64,000 nt of DNA. Origin: Isoetes taiwanensis (Eukaryota > Streptophyta > Lycopodiopsida > Isoetales > Isoetaceae). Below are positions 41,912 to 52,683 of the stretch, piece by piece. The notes beneath the pieces were generated by a model that was not told the origin of the DNA, did not search any database, and was given only the letters and a program-made list of their open reading frames with translations. Position numbers and translations under genes: made by a program. The DNA lies in the NCBI GenBank assembly GCA_021234155.1, contig JAJEKV010000009.1:14103185-14167184 (forward strand), in the 5' to 3' direction. Positions within the stretch are counted from its first letter, which is position 1, and each line of letters opens with the position of its first letter.

Positions 41912-44855
41912 AATCTAACATATATAACTCTCCTATGAAAATGCTTTTGGCATATTCTTAATTGATGCTTTCTCCTGAAATTGACACGTACCGTTCTGAG
42001 GAAAAAATAGTGCTTAAAAAAATACAGAAAAAAAAAACAACGAAGGCACTTGGCCGGCGTGCCATGCGGCCGGATTTGGTTTGGCTATGCGCCTTGCATC
42101 GCCATCGCTGGAGCTGGGAAGCGGCACAAGCTCCATCTATCAGAGAACCCAGACAGATATTTGTGATCTGCTCTTGGCAGTAGAAGCTTTGAACATGCGT
42201 AAGGGCTTAAAAATCGAAGTATATATCCGTGCTTTTAGTAAATTATTTCAGCTTCGTGCTTGAATCGGGCGGTATTTGCATCCGACATCCGATAGCCACG
42301 TTATGAAGAGGGGACGATATTTAGATTAGGGCATCCGTGGATCTTCCCCTTTCTTCGTCTGGAAGCAAACCCCCCCATTTCATGATTGAATCATGTATAG
42401 AGTGGTGCGCATTAAATGAAGCCGATGGGCGAGTTATGCGATTTACACGCCATAGCCGGGACTTAAAAAGTGGGGCTCACTGGAAGGTTTGAAAAAAAAG
42501 GCCCAGCCTTGGGGAAGGGAGAAAGAAATAGTGCTTGGGGAAGGGGGAAAGAAACAAAGTGCTGCTGGAGTCGCTATACTTTGTGTGCTTGGAAGCATCT
42601 ATACTATCAAGAAGGGGTAATCCTTTAGTGGCGCTTTATGGAAAAAAGACAATGATTCTATGCAGGACAATGATTCGTAACATGATCAAGGAAGGCAAGA
42701 TTGTCCCCTCGGAAGGATGTAAAGCTTCTACAACGAGCAATGGATGAAAGTGGGAATGACAAATTTTTGATTGATGGATTTCCGTGAATGAAGAGAACCC
42801 CGTTTTGAAGTCAGTAGTAAGGAAGTCTATCCATCTAACTGTCTCATATAGTTTCGCTAAGTTTTGTTTCTTGCAATGTTAACTTTTGGTTGATCTATCT
42901 TTCTTAGTAATTTGAAAATTCATTTTTTTGCTTACAAGTTGTTAGCTTTGGCACTAAAGACAGTTTTTAAGCATATTCTTGGTCACTGAAATATTGTTTC
43001 ATTCAGCTTTAAAGGGCATGGTTGATTGTAAAGGCCCACAAGACTAGCATGAGCTTTTGATGTGGATGAGTTTTGATGGTATTATCACAAATTTGGTTTT
43101 TAAATGACATTTGTTTTGCATTTTATAGATTTTGTTGCCGATGGATCTAATGGTCTAGTTGTGGGTCAAATAACATTAACATACAATATGCATGCATGCG
43201 AATATTTATGCACACCGCCAGGTGCTGGCATGTATTGTGTAGCATATGCATTATCGGATTGGATGTTATTATAACTTGCGTGATCGGTATTGAACCTGAA
43301 TTCATCTTATTTTTGATTGTCCCGAAGAGGTGATGGAGCGGCACGCTTGGGAGAAACCAGTAAACAAACTTTTGAAATTTGCATATGTATCAGATGAGGC
43401 AAGGAAGAAAGTTAAGGGTTATGTTGCCTAAGCACATTTTTGTGTCCCGTGGTCTTATACCAATTACATGCTCTTATCGTGGACGAAGTTGACGATAACA
43501 TTGAGACTATCGAAAGCGCTTTCAAGGTCTTTGTTGAGTCAAGTCTTCCCAGAATTGGATTTTACCAGGGAAGGGAAAAGTTCATAAGGTATGTGAGTGC
43601 CTAAGAACACGCGCTATGTGTTGTGTAGTAAGCAAAAGCTAATGAGCAAAAGCAGGTTGACGCTGGAAAGCCTAAGGAGCAAGTGTTTGAAGACATTGAA
43701 CCGCTATTCATTCCTTTCCAGGTAAAGGCGCAATTCTTTGTCTTGATGTTTTTAGCATATGTTGTGTTTTAATATGAAGTCAACTATGTTGTTCGTGCAA
43801 GATCCTTTATCGGCATTTCACAAGGTCAAAATTACAGCTGCTGCAGAAGAAGTTGTCTGCTGATGCTTTTATTGACACTGCATATGAGCTTTAACCAATT
43901 ATTTTTAACCAGTCCCATTATTTACGATTGCATCAGGGGAAGCATTGTAACCATTCCCTAGTGGATACCATTAATAATAGATCACAGCCCCATTTTCTGT
44001 TGTCCAAGTGGCGAACCTATTTAGTGTAGATAGATTTCAATATACATGCAGCAACGTTATTCAGCAAATTAAAAGCCAACAAATAAGGAAGAATAAGTGA
44101 CATCTTTATAAGCTGAAATAGAAAGAACAATGTAAACAATAAACATTACTGACGCAATTATAAAATGGTATATAGTGCCCCCTTAAATCCCAAGCTACTT
44201 TCATCCATGATTCCATTGGTGCCAACATGTGTTTAAAGCATGAGGAAATGCCCAGATTACAACATGGAGCTAAACACAATCCAAAACGAAAACTAGGTAC
44301 ATTTCTTGCATTGTTTACAACCACTAACTTGCAACTTTATTTCAAGATTGGAACATGCAGTCAGTTTTGTATCATTGAAGCATTTGAAGCATGTGATGAA
44401 AGTGGCATGTGCCCAGAGATCAAATCATTAGAAAAGCTTGAATGAGGGATGGTCCCATTTTCTCCAGTTCATTTATCATATACTACTTTCAAATAATTAA
44501 TTTGCAAAAGCTGGGCTTGGTATGCTATTGTTAAAGCAACTATACTTAAAGCTACATAGCATAGAAGTCCATGTGCAAACAATCAAATATGACACAACAA
44601 ACACTAGAACTTTGCAATATCTTTTTGAAAGGACCTTCCAAATTGTTTAGCAAGTCGTGAAGATAAGCACGTGGCTATAAATTTCAAACCCTCCAGAAAG
44701 TCGAACTGGAAATTCTCGAATGTGATGTTATGACTAGGTTTAAGGTCATACCGCATAAAGCTTATGCCAAAGTTACACAAATCCCTGTTTTCAGGAGTGA
44801 GTCAGCGAAGAGAAATGTTCGCGGCGGCAAGGCCGCCGCGATAAATTTCTTGTAC
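41912..44855. mobile_element. ~2.9-kb insertion with captured kinase fragments (CACTA-like?)
   Basis: The flanking gypsy sequence (…ACCTTAGGGTAAT and ATAATTGTGTAAGT…) is continuous in the related element at 51890-51960, so everything between is inserted. The right border carries a GC-rich palindrome GCGGCGGCAAGGCCGCCGC followed by GATAAATTTCTTGTAC, the reverse of the CACTA-like end at 12654. The left border shows no matching inverted repeat that I can find, so the family and exact left end are uncertain. Confidence 0.6.
43300..43721 (+). pseudogene. UMP-CMP/adenylate kinase-family gene fragments
   Basis: Three pieces of a nucleoside monophosphate kinase. FDCPEEVMER at about 43312-43344 is the typical sequence before the lid. 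[20 protein letters not shown] at about 43487-43550 runs to [10 protein letters not shown] and a GT donor at 43589. DAGKPKEQVFEDIEPLF at 43658-43710 is the C-terminal region. Family members read CPEEVME-R..., DDNIETI-KRFKVF-ESSLPV..YY and DA-KP-EEVF in this order. The P-loop half is not seen and the arginines of the lid are lost, so this is a captured, non-functional fragment inside the insertion. Confidence 0.7.
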
Positions 44856-44944
44856 TAATAATTGTGTAAGTATAATAATAAATTGTATGCATCAAGTTGG
44901 TTGCAGGAAAAGAAGACCCACGATGCTGCGGACAACATCATTTC

Positions 44945-44957
44945 AAGGTGGGGAGAA
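44945..44957 (+). promoter_or_regulatory. Polypurine tract of plus-strand gypsy copy
   Basis: AAGGTGGGGAGAA stands directly before the LTR start TGTGACGTTCC. The identical tract is found, inverted, next to the 3' LTR of the complete element (51826-51838). Confidence 0.8.
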
Positions 44958-45535
44958 TGTGACGTTCCAGCACAGTATACGGTCCCAGGACGTATACTGT
45001 ACTGCATCGTCACGCATACACGGCATCCCGATTGACGTGTACACCGACGTTTAGCTAAGCAAGTAGCTCCCTAGGGGGCAACTTGCAAGTGTGTGCACAT
45101 TTATTCATGTGTACACTTTAGCCCACTTAATTAATATAGGCAAGTGGGCTACATCCAATTATCCCACATGCTCAAGGATTGGTGGAAACCCTAGCCCTAA
45201 CTTATAGCCTATATAAGGCACCCGAAACCCTAACTTTCCATTTTCGTCCACAGCCTTCTAGAACTCCGTTTCGCTTGCTCCAAGAGCCAATCTCGACTCC
45301 CGAAGTCTGTCTGAGTAGCCTAGCTCATCAGCTTCCCTTTTGGACTTCATCTTCAAGCAGTTCTGCAGCATGGACGCGTTCAGAGCAGGAGGAGCAAGCC
45401 AGGGATCAGGTATTTTGCCAATTCAATAGTCTAATCCGCTTCCCAGGAATAGAATAAGTAGGTTTAGCCTATTGAATTGCTCATAGCAGCCATCTAGATC
45501 TCTAGATACCAAGCCATAACTAAAGAATTCTTGCG
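44958..45535 (+). repeat. Gypsy 3' LTR fragment, plus strand
   Basis: Starts TGTGACGTTCC and contains the U3 words GCAACTTGC and CACTTAATTAATATAGGC, TATA box CTATATAAGGC near 45211, and a transcribed part running to TAACTAAAGAATTC. It is a diverged relative of the three long LTRs. Homology stops near 45535, about a third of the full LTR length, so it is truncated. Confidence 0.75.
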
Positions 45536-46085
45536 CAACAACTATGTCTCGATATATGCTCAGATTATGTTACTGCAAAGGATAACCTTGCTCCAAATAC
45601 AGAAATGATAAAATCAAAGTTACATTTTTTAGACTAGAACTAGACGCGTTCTCCATAATGTCCATCTTTTATGCATGCTTCAAAATGCTCAATAGTGCAA
45701 TAGAACCATCATTCTTGGGAAAGGGATGCTTTATTTGGCTCAGGCCTCTTTTGGTTCCTTTCTCCCCTATATATGCTATGTTCTCTCTCTCAATTCTCAT
45801 CGACGTTCTCTTTGAGCTAGATCTTTGATTCTTGGTGTCAGTTTCTTTTTTGCTTATCCCTAGTTTGTTCTAAGTTTTCCTAATTAGTTGTTTTGTTGCC
45901 CTATTCTTGTTTTTGAGCATCAAACCTTTCAAACTTTTCTCCGGACCTTTTTTTCCTCTGAATCCGGTCGAGATTGCCATTCTGATTTTTTGAAGGCTTT
46001 CTTCACGAGCTTTTTGCTTCCAACCATAGTTGAATTTTATATCACTAAAAAGCACATTGGATAAGCTTTACATCCATCTAAAAAT
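45536..46085. other. Anonymous DNA, possible old LTR promoter
   Basis: CCTATATATGC near 45770 followed by a CT-rich stretch resembles an LTR U3/R junction, but no borders are found. A minus-strand frame at 45870-46055 is not supported. Confidence 0.35.
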
Positions 46086-46192
46086 TGCCTGAATCCGATA
46101 TTCTGAGAGGGAGATATGCGAAAAAGCATTATGCCGAGCTTTTTCTGGCCAGAATCACTAATCTACATTTTCACGGTCTTTTTTCTGTCCAC
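46086..46192. repeat. 107-bp direct duplication flanking copia, left copy
   Basis: Begins TGCCTGAATCCGATATTCTG and ends TTTTTTCTGTCCAC directly against the 5' LTR. By eye identical over all 107 bases to 48023-48129. Confidence 0.95.
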
Positions 46193-46356
46193 TATTAGGA
46201 ATTAAGAATATTCGCCTTTGCAATACGTGGCCACCAGGCTATTCTCTGTATAAATATAGACATGTGAATGAAAACAAACGGACGTGAGAGGACGAAACGC
46301 TTGTTTTCCGACTTTGATGAGCGTTTCCTTTCTTTGCGGATTCCCAAATCTCTTCA

Positions 46357-46369
46357 TGGTATCGAGAGC
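46357..46369 (+). promoter_or_regulatory. Copia primer-binding site (altered)
   Basis: TGGTATCGAGAGC. The plant initiator tRNA-Met complement is TGGTATCAGAGC, so CAG has become CGAG. Compare the normal sequence in the gypsy element at 61969-61980. Confidence 0.75.
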
Positions 46370-46779
46370 TCGAAAACAACTGGTCTGGTTGATTTTGTTC
46401 CGAGACAAAAATAGTTACAAAGATATCCGCTTTTGATCGAAGTCCCGAAAGTGGATTGAGTGGTCCTTTCATCACCGCCTTATAAAATGTCTAGTCTTCG
46501 ATTGACATCAAAAGTATTGAAAAGCTTGACATAACCAATGCCGTATCGGTTCCGAGAATGCAAAGCATTCTTGAGGAAAGAGACTGTTGGGGAGTGGTGT
46601 CCGTGAAGACCCGAGACCAAGAAGATGAAGGCGATGATGGTGATGATGGTGATGAGAGGAATCGAGGGCTCAAAAGGTGAGCAAGGAACTTGCGTCATGG
46701 ATCAAGAAGGATAATCGAGCCGCGCACCACGCCATTTTTGGGCTGAAAGATGCTCAAATTCTCGAGAAGCATTGGTTTT

Positions 46780-47770
46780 CGCAGTGTGTAAGTGAGTGGA
46801 ATGTCTATGTTCTCCCTCACCGATCGGATCGCCATTTTGGTATTATATGTTGACGATCTCATCATTACCAAGCAATTCTCCATCGCATTAGCACATGTCA
46901 AACAAGAAAATGCACCAAGTTTTTCGCATGACCGATCTTGGCCCCATTCACGCTTGTTTTGTTCAAGTTTTTCATAATCGGGCTGAACGCACACTTTCTT
47001 GCATCAGTCCAATGCCATTGCTAAACTTTGTCAATGCAATCGCATGTTTCATGTTACCCCTAAAGATACTCCCGCCGCTTCTTCTATTAGCCTCACCAAA
47101 TCCATGGAACCCTCGAACTCGGAAGATCTCGCTCCTCATGAATCAAATTCCTATCAGTGTTGTTGGCGGTCCGCTCCACATAATGGTTCATACTAGGCCC
47201 GACATTGCTCAAGCAAAGAGGTGTCTTAGAATGATTCATGTCCAACCTCGTCCTCGAAAGCATTGGCAAGCCACTAAAGCGTATCATTAGATATCTCTGG
47301 GGAGTATGAATGAAGGCTTGCTTTTACGCACAGCATTCTAATGATCCGGAGGTTGAATTAGTTGGCTTTGTGGATGCGGATTGGGGTGTGATCCGGATAG
47401 TAGGAGAGATCAGAATCGGGTTTTAGCGTAATGCTACATGGTGCAAGCAGATTACTTGGGTCGAAGAAACAAACAAGTGTGGCAATGTCATCTTGTGAAG
47501 ACATGGCAACCGCAGCAGTAAGAGAAGTACTTTGGATCGCACAATTTCTTGGTGAGTTGGGGTTCACCAAAGACGGCCTACAACTATATACAATGATAAT
47601 CAAAGCAAGATAGCTCTTACAAACCTAATCCAATTCTGCACAAACGATCCAAACATATTGGCATCCATCACCATTTTACTAGAGAAAGGGTGGAAGATGG
47701 AATTGTTGAAATGGAGTATCTTCCCCTCGTTTAAATGCCCGCAGACATTTTGACAAAACTACCATTAAGG
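46780..47770 (+). pseudogene. pol: Copia reverse transcriptase/RNase H remnant
   Basis: The RT catalytic box LYVDDLI is at about 46841-46862. It is followed by MTDLGPIHACF, then TRPDIAQAKRCL, FVDADWG near 47370, and the RNase H region SKKQTSVAMSSCEDMATAA and FLGELGF, then SIALTN-like and KHIDIHHHF-like sequence before the purine tract. The order is that of a Ty1/copia C-terminus. Several frame changes break it. Confidence 0.8.
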
Positions 47771-48022
47771 AAGCTTTCCTCATTACACAAAGAAACCTTG
47801 GTATTAAGTAACCTTGGGATTAAGTAAGTAGTCTCCGGGTTCAAAGGCTAACGGGGAGTATTAGGAATTAAGAATATTCGGGCTTTGCAATACGTGGCCA
47901 CCGTGCTATTCTCTCAGATAAATATAGACATGTGAATGAAAACAAACGGACGTGAGAGAACGAAACGCTTGTTTTCCGACTTTGATGAGCGTTTCCTTTG
48001 CTGTGATTCCCAAATCTCTTCA

Positions 48023-48129
48023 TGCCTGAATCCGATATTCTGAGAGGGAGATATGCGAAAAAGCATTATGCCGAGCTTTTTCTGGCCAGAATCACTAATC
48101 TACATTTTCACGGTCTTTTTTCTGTCCAC
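48023..48129. repeat. 107-bp direct duplication flanking copia, right copy
   Basis: Starts directly after the 3' LTR and equals 46086-46192, including the six-T run before CTGTCCAC. Confidence 0.95.
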
Positions 48130-48420
48130 AATATTCGATTTCTATATTCTTAGAAAGCTCACTGATAAGCTTTCTATCCATCCAAAGATTGCTTGAATTC
48201 GATATTCTGGAAGGGAGATATGAGAAAAAGCGTTCTGCCCTCTGGCCGAAATCATAAATTTGTATTGTCCATAGCTTTCCTACTGTCCAATAGGCTCGAA
48301 TCTTACATCTTTAAAAAGCTCTCTAGATAAGCTTTCCAATGATCCAAGAATCGCGCAAATCCGATACTCTGGGTGAAAGCTATGATCAGAGACGTTTTGG
48401 CGAGCATATGCCAGTGCTTG
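48130..48420. repeat. Diverged ~150-bp repeat units next to copia
   Basis: The block 'AAAGCTC-CT-GATAAGCTTTCCATCCATC..A.AATTGC.TGAATCCGATA.TCTG' occurs at about 46040-46110 (continuing at 48023), 48155-48215 and 48310-48375. It is an old tandem array into which the copia element inserted. Confidence 0.65.
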
Positions 48421-49380
48421 GTTAGTTGATGGTGTGGTTGCATGAATTGTTATCTGCTAGTTAACCGTTGTTTTGCTTTTTGCTATGGTTTTGTGGATTA
48501 ACAGGTTATTACTCAGTATCACATGGTGGCTGCTCTCTTTTATTTTCTTCCAGATATCAGATGGCGGCTGCTCTCATTTTCTTTCTTGCAGATTTCAATG
48601 AGTGAGCTTGATTTTCAGATGGGCGCAATTTTCTTCGTGATCCGCGTTCTTTCTTCCGCCACTTATCTTTTGGTTTGCATGATGCAGACTGTTGATTTTG
48701 ATGTTATGTATGAGTTTTGAGAAGTGTTAAAGATGATTATTCTGCATTGATGTTTTTTGCCTACTTTTTATTTGTCCCCTTTTTTACTATAGCCATCGAT
48801 ATATCTTTTCATTTTTTTCAATTTGCAATGCCCATGGACTTTGTCATTTCTTTTTACCGTAGGACTATGTTTTGGCCCTTTAACTTGTTTGCTTGATTAT
48901 ATCCATTTTTATCAATGTTAATCTGGCATTCGTGGTGGTTTTCTCTAGGTTGATATGTTTTCTTTTGTTGGTGCTTGTATAGCTTGTGATTCGCTTTTTG
49001 GTTTGTCAATTTGGGCTTGTCTAGTTCTTGGTTCGCCTTGTTGGTTTGCTAGTTTGGATTTAACAGCGTTTTAGATTTTATATTATGTGGTTCGCGTTGT
49101 TTTCTTGGGTTAGTTTGTTTTTCTGCCAAAGTGCTCATTACTAGAACTAACCTTTTGCGTAGCGGTGATGTTGATCTCGTTTTTCGCTAGTTCCATATGG
49201 TTTGGTAGTCTAATTTTCTATATTTCATGTTTTCCCATGATGCATGTTTTTTAAAGCTCCAAAGTTGCTTATATTCTCATAGAAACTATGAGATCACGCC
49301 AAGTGTCGTGCATGCATGTAGGTTCTAGAACCTCCTGAGAACATCCCTGCATATGAGAAAGATGTAAGGAAATTTTTCAT
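48421..49380. other. Anonymous T-rich DNA
   Basis: No gene recognised. An internal near-duplication, GATGGCGGCTGCTCTC / CATGGTGGCTGCTCTC, occurs at about 48522-48572. The rest is T-rich. Confidence 0.4.
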
Positions 49381-49383
49381 TAA

Positions 49384-49457
49384 GTATTAGTAGCGCACTT
49401 GGCAAAAGTGCTCGACTTCCAATTAGAAGGTTGCGGGTTCAAACCCTGCTCTGTGTA
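49384..49457 (+). ncRNA. tRNA-like sequence (tRNA pseudogene or SINE head)
   Basis: An A-box-like TAGCGCACTTGG (49391-49402) and a consensus B box GGTTCAAACCC (49436-49446) are at tRNA spacing, with CTTC...GAAG between as an anticodon-stem remnant. A T5 run follows at about 49464. The acceptor stem does not pair, so it is not a functional tRNA gene. It fits a tRNA pseudogene or the 5' part of a SINE. Confidence 0.5.
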
Positions 49458-49639
49458 ACTACCTTTTTGCATTCGTGTGACTACCATATACGAGTATAAT
49501 GCTCGTATGATACGAATACCCATATGCTCCTCACACCATCCCCCTCCTACGATGGCGACGAGTCCTCGGAGCTAGAGCTGGAGCTGGAGCACTCAAACTT
49601 GGCTTATCCGAGTATCGTCAGTGAAACTCCACAACTTTA

Positions 49640-50160
49640 TTAGGAGTATTAGTCAGATTTGCAACAGACTCCCAGGTTCTATCACTTGATGACTAACCTT
49701 CCCAATCGACCAAATAATAAAGACGGCGTCATAGAAACTTGGAGTCCAAAGTTTCTCGAACTTTAAATTCCTCATGATCATCCATCTCGATTGGTGGTGG
49801 AGGTGGAGGTACTCGAGCTGGAAATGAATTCGCCATATAGGGTTCCAACAAAGACACATGGAACACTGGGTGAAATCAAACTGATGGCGGAAGCTCCAGA
49901 CGAAGACACATGGAACACTGGGTGAAATCAAACTGATGGCGGAAGCTCCAGACGAAAAACAGCATCACCAACTCGTTCGATGATCCGATAAGGACCTAAG
50001 CACCGATAGTTGAGCTTGTTACAAGGGCGAGCTGTCGGCAAATGCCGACGCAAGGGCCAAACAAGATCACCAACTGCAAAATGAGGAGCATCCTGGCGGT
50101 GCTGATCTGCATGATAACGATAACGTGCTTAGGCTTAGAGGAGATGGTGCTGAAGATCGT
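49640..50160 (-). pseudogene. pol: Second chromovirus remnant (integrase C-terminus and chromodomain)
   Basis: The minus strand encodes, in broken frames, the integrase tail (NKLNYRC-GPY-I-like, then ELPPS.. with VFHVSLLEP-like words near 49850) and a chromodomain-like end (near 49730-49650: YLVDWE-like IWSIGK, then TWE-like IEPGSL). The wording differs from the complete element, so this is another gypsy family. It is cut by the LTR at 50166. Confidence 0.6.
49853..49956. repeat. 52-bp tandem duplication in gypsy remnant
   Basis: Two identical adjacent 52-bp units beginning GACACATGGAACACTGGGTG. Recent duplication. Confidence 0.95.
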
Positions 50161-50165
50161 TCTTG

Positions 50166-51825
50166 TGACGTCCCCTACTGCATACCCAAGTGCCTCTCAC
50201 CGCACACAAACAGGAGTTCATCCCCATACCAGCTCCATGCTAATCGTGGCCCTCCACATGACACCTGCAACCGATAGCGGGTTCCAAGGGAAAAGTGGAA
50301 GGGTCATTGCACCCCGCTCCCTCGTGGCCTACCAGTAAGCTGGAAACATAAAACATACAAGCAGTACATACATCAATATCATATGACCATCACGAAGGAT
50401 GGTCCTCCCACATATCGCAGATAGACAAAGATCAAGACATCACATAGGAATCCTACCCAAGGCTCGTGACTCAAGGGGATGACCGGACGGGCTTTGGTCT
50501 CCGGAGAGTTCATTGGGCGCATGCACTATGGCAAATGGATTTGGCCGCATATGAACATGGCTTAGGTTGTCCACTCCATCCGCCCTTCCCTGTACCCTCC
50601 TTTGTAGGGAAAAAGTGTTGGGACTCGGGATCAGCTCCGCCGGGATGCATAGCCAAGGGGCTATATCCCCGGGTTGCATCTCCCCGCCCGGATGGGGGCG
50701 GAGGGACTCCCCTCCGAGATCTACATGCCTGACTCAAGGTGACCAGAGGGCCACCAGACTGACTTGAACCTCAATGGAAGGTCATATTCACCACCCTCAC
50801 GAGTGTCGAGCCCATACCTTGCCCACACTGGGCAAGCCATTAGACTCCAGTCACAATCCCTGCAGAAGCACCTTAACACACCATAGGACTGCTCAAGAAG
50901 CCCAACACGTAACCTCCTTATAAGCCGGCCCGGCCCCTTCACCCACAACCAGGTGTGGCTCTTGTGCACTGTGCCGCAACCACAAAGGTGCTAGAGAGGC
51001 TACTCTAGGATCATCGACTACAAAGCTTTAGGTCTCTACCCCCTTCCCAATACAAGGAGTTCATAGAGATACATCATCCATATACATCAGAGAAGAACTA
51101 AAGAACAAGATCTAATCTACAACATAGAGTTAGATTCTTTAGTTAGGATCCGCTATCTAGGGATCTAGAGGGAATGCTATGGCCAATCTAATAGGCTAAA
51201 CCCACCCGATTCAATGACTAAAATAGGGTTTAGACCATCTAATTGGCCAAACACCGATCCTTGAGGGGCTCCTCCCGACCGAGCTCCACCATCCTACTAA
51301 AACTTCAATCTAGAGAAACTAATGATGCAATTCTCCCCAAATGAGTTCGGGATGCGGTTTTGGCTGCTGAGGCAGCCAAACAGTTCAAGCCCTAAAATCT
51401 AAAAATTGGGCTAGTTAGGGTTTCCTACCCTATATATAGACAAGGGGTGGGTTAGGGTTTCCAATTATCCCCTTTAGCATGTGGGATAATTGGAAATGGG
51501 CCCACTTGCCTTTAAGGGCTAGGTGGCCAAATGTGCACACATGGAAATGTGTGCCCACATTAATGTGTACATTGGAAAATGTGCACATTAATTGCACCTA
51601 TGGGTGTGGCCCACTTGGCATCAAGTGTCCACTTGGAAATGTGTGCTCCATTAATGTGTTCATTGGAAAATGTGCACATTAATAGTTGCACATATTTCTC
51701 GCAAGTTGCCCCCTAGGGCTACCCACACCGCTACACGCTGGCGCACGCCGCCACCCGGTGGCGGTACGCGTGACGCGGCAAAGACAATATACGCCCCCGG
51801 AGCGATACCGAGGCCGAACGCCACA
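50166..51825 (-). repeat. Gypsy 3' LTR (1660 bp)
   Basis: Starts (minus strand) TGTGGCGTTCGG at 51825 and ends GGGGACGTCA at 50166. TATA-like CTATATATAGG lies at about 51430-51440 on the reverse strand. Close to copy 1 (34071-35733) but with dispersed small indels. Confidence 0.9.
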
Positions 51826-51838
51826 TTCTCCCCACCTT
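51826..51838 (-). promoter_or_regulatory. Polypurine tract of complete gypsy element
   Basis: The reverse strand reads AAGGTGGGGAGAA directly before the 3' LTR, the primer for plus-strand DNA synthesis. Same tract as 44945-44957. Confidence 0.85.
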
Positions 51839-52683
51839 GAAATGATGTTGTCCGGCATGATCGTGGGTCTCCCACCTTGGGATCAACAGAATTCGCAACA
51901 ACTTGATACATACGACATTACTCTAATTCCTACACATTTATTAAAATTACCTTAAGGTAATATTTTTATGACATTATCACATTATTATATTATGAAATAA
52001 CTTATCAATTCACAAACAACATTACTAACAGATTACTCCAAAATTCACTTAACATTACAATTAAGTTTATCAAAAATTTAAAATTAACGGCCCCGAGGTA
52101 TTCTTTCATTCCTTGCAACACATTCCAACAAAATTTGTGTTGCAAGTCGTGAGTCTCGACCTCCTTGCCCTCCCGAGCCCACGGCCTCAGCAGTGCCCAC
52201 ACCACGCTAGTACCATTTAATTATTAATTAAAATTTTGGTTATATGGTGACCACCCCACCTATCTACATGGATGCATGGCTAATCTCCCGGTGAGGAAGA
52301 GGGTGAATCTTCCATTATGGTCGGAGAGAGCCGCCTATATGCCTATATGCCGCCATGCCTACACCTCTAGTTGCTCAATATGGAGGATATCCTTCTCGCT
52401 GGGGCCAAGGATAGATTCCTCCTATCAAAGCATATATGGGGCTAAAGGTGCTTTCCCTATCAATGCATTCCTTCACATGACCTCCTTTCTTCGAGGTCGC
52501 CTACTTCCGTGTGGGATGTAAGTAGACTTTCTAATCTACCTTCCACTTTCGCCCGCCGGAAACGCTGGTCATGCCTACATTGACATTACACCACGCCCTA
52601 GAGATCACCGTAGTGGTCCCATCATCGATAACAAACAAGATGCACCCATACTAAGCGTAGGTTGCATGCGAGATTAATCTTAA
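51839..52683 (-). other. 3' untranslated region of gypsy element
   Basis: Non-coding, collinear with 41077-41911 plus 44856-44944 of the plus-strand copy. It holds the empty site of the ~2.9-kb insertion, near 51940. Confidence 0.75.

Larger units (their letters stand above)
46193..48022 (+). mobile_element. Ty1/copia element with 164-bp LTRs
   Basis: The 5' LTR is 46193-46356 and the 3' LTR 47859-48022. Both are 164 bp, starting TATTAGGAATTAAG and ending AAATCTCTTCA, and nearly identical. The primer-binding site follows the 5' LTR directly (TGGTATCGAGAGC, one base more than the initiator-Met complement). A purine tract ACGGGGAG precedes the 3' LTR. The total length of 1.83 kb shows that most of gag and integrase are deleted; the end of RT and RNase H remain. 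Confidence 0.88.

Noticed and set aside
49384-49457. Functional tRNA gene
   Set aside because: A and B boxes are good, but the acceptor stem does not pair and the anticodon loop is irregular, so it is listed only as tRNA-like.
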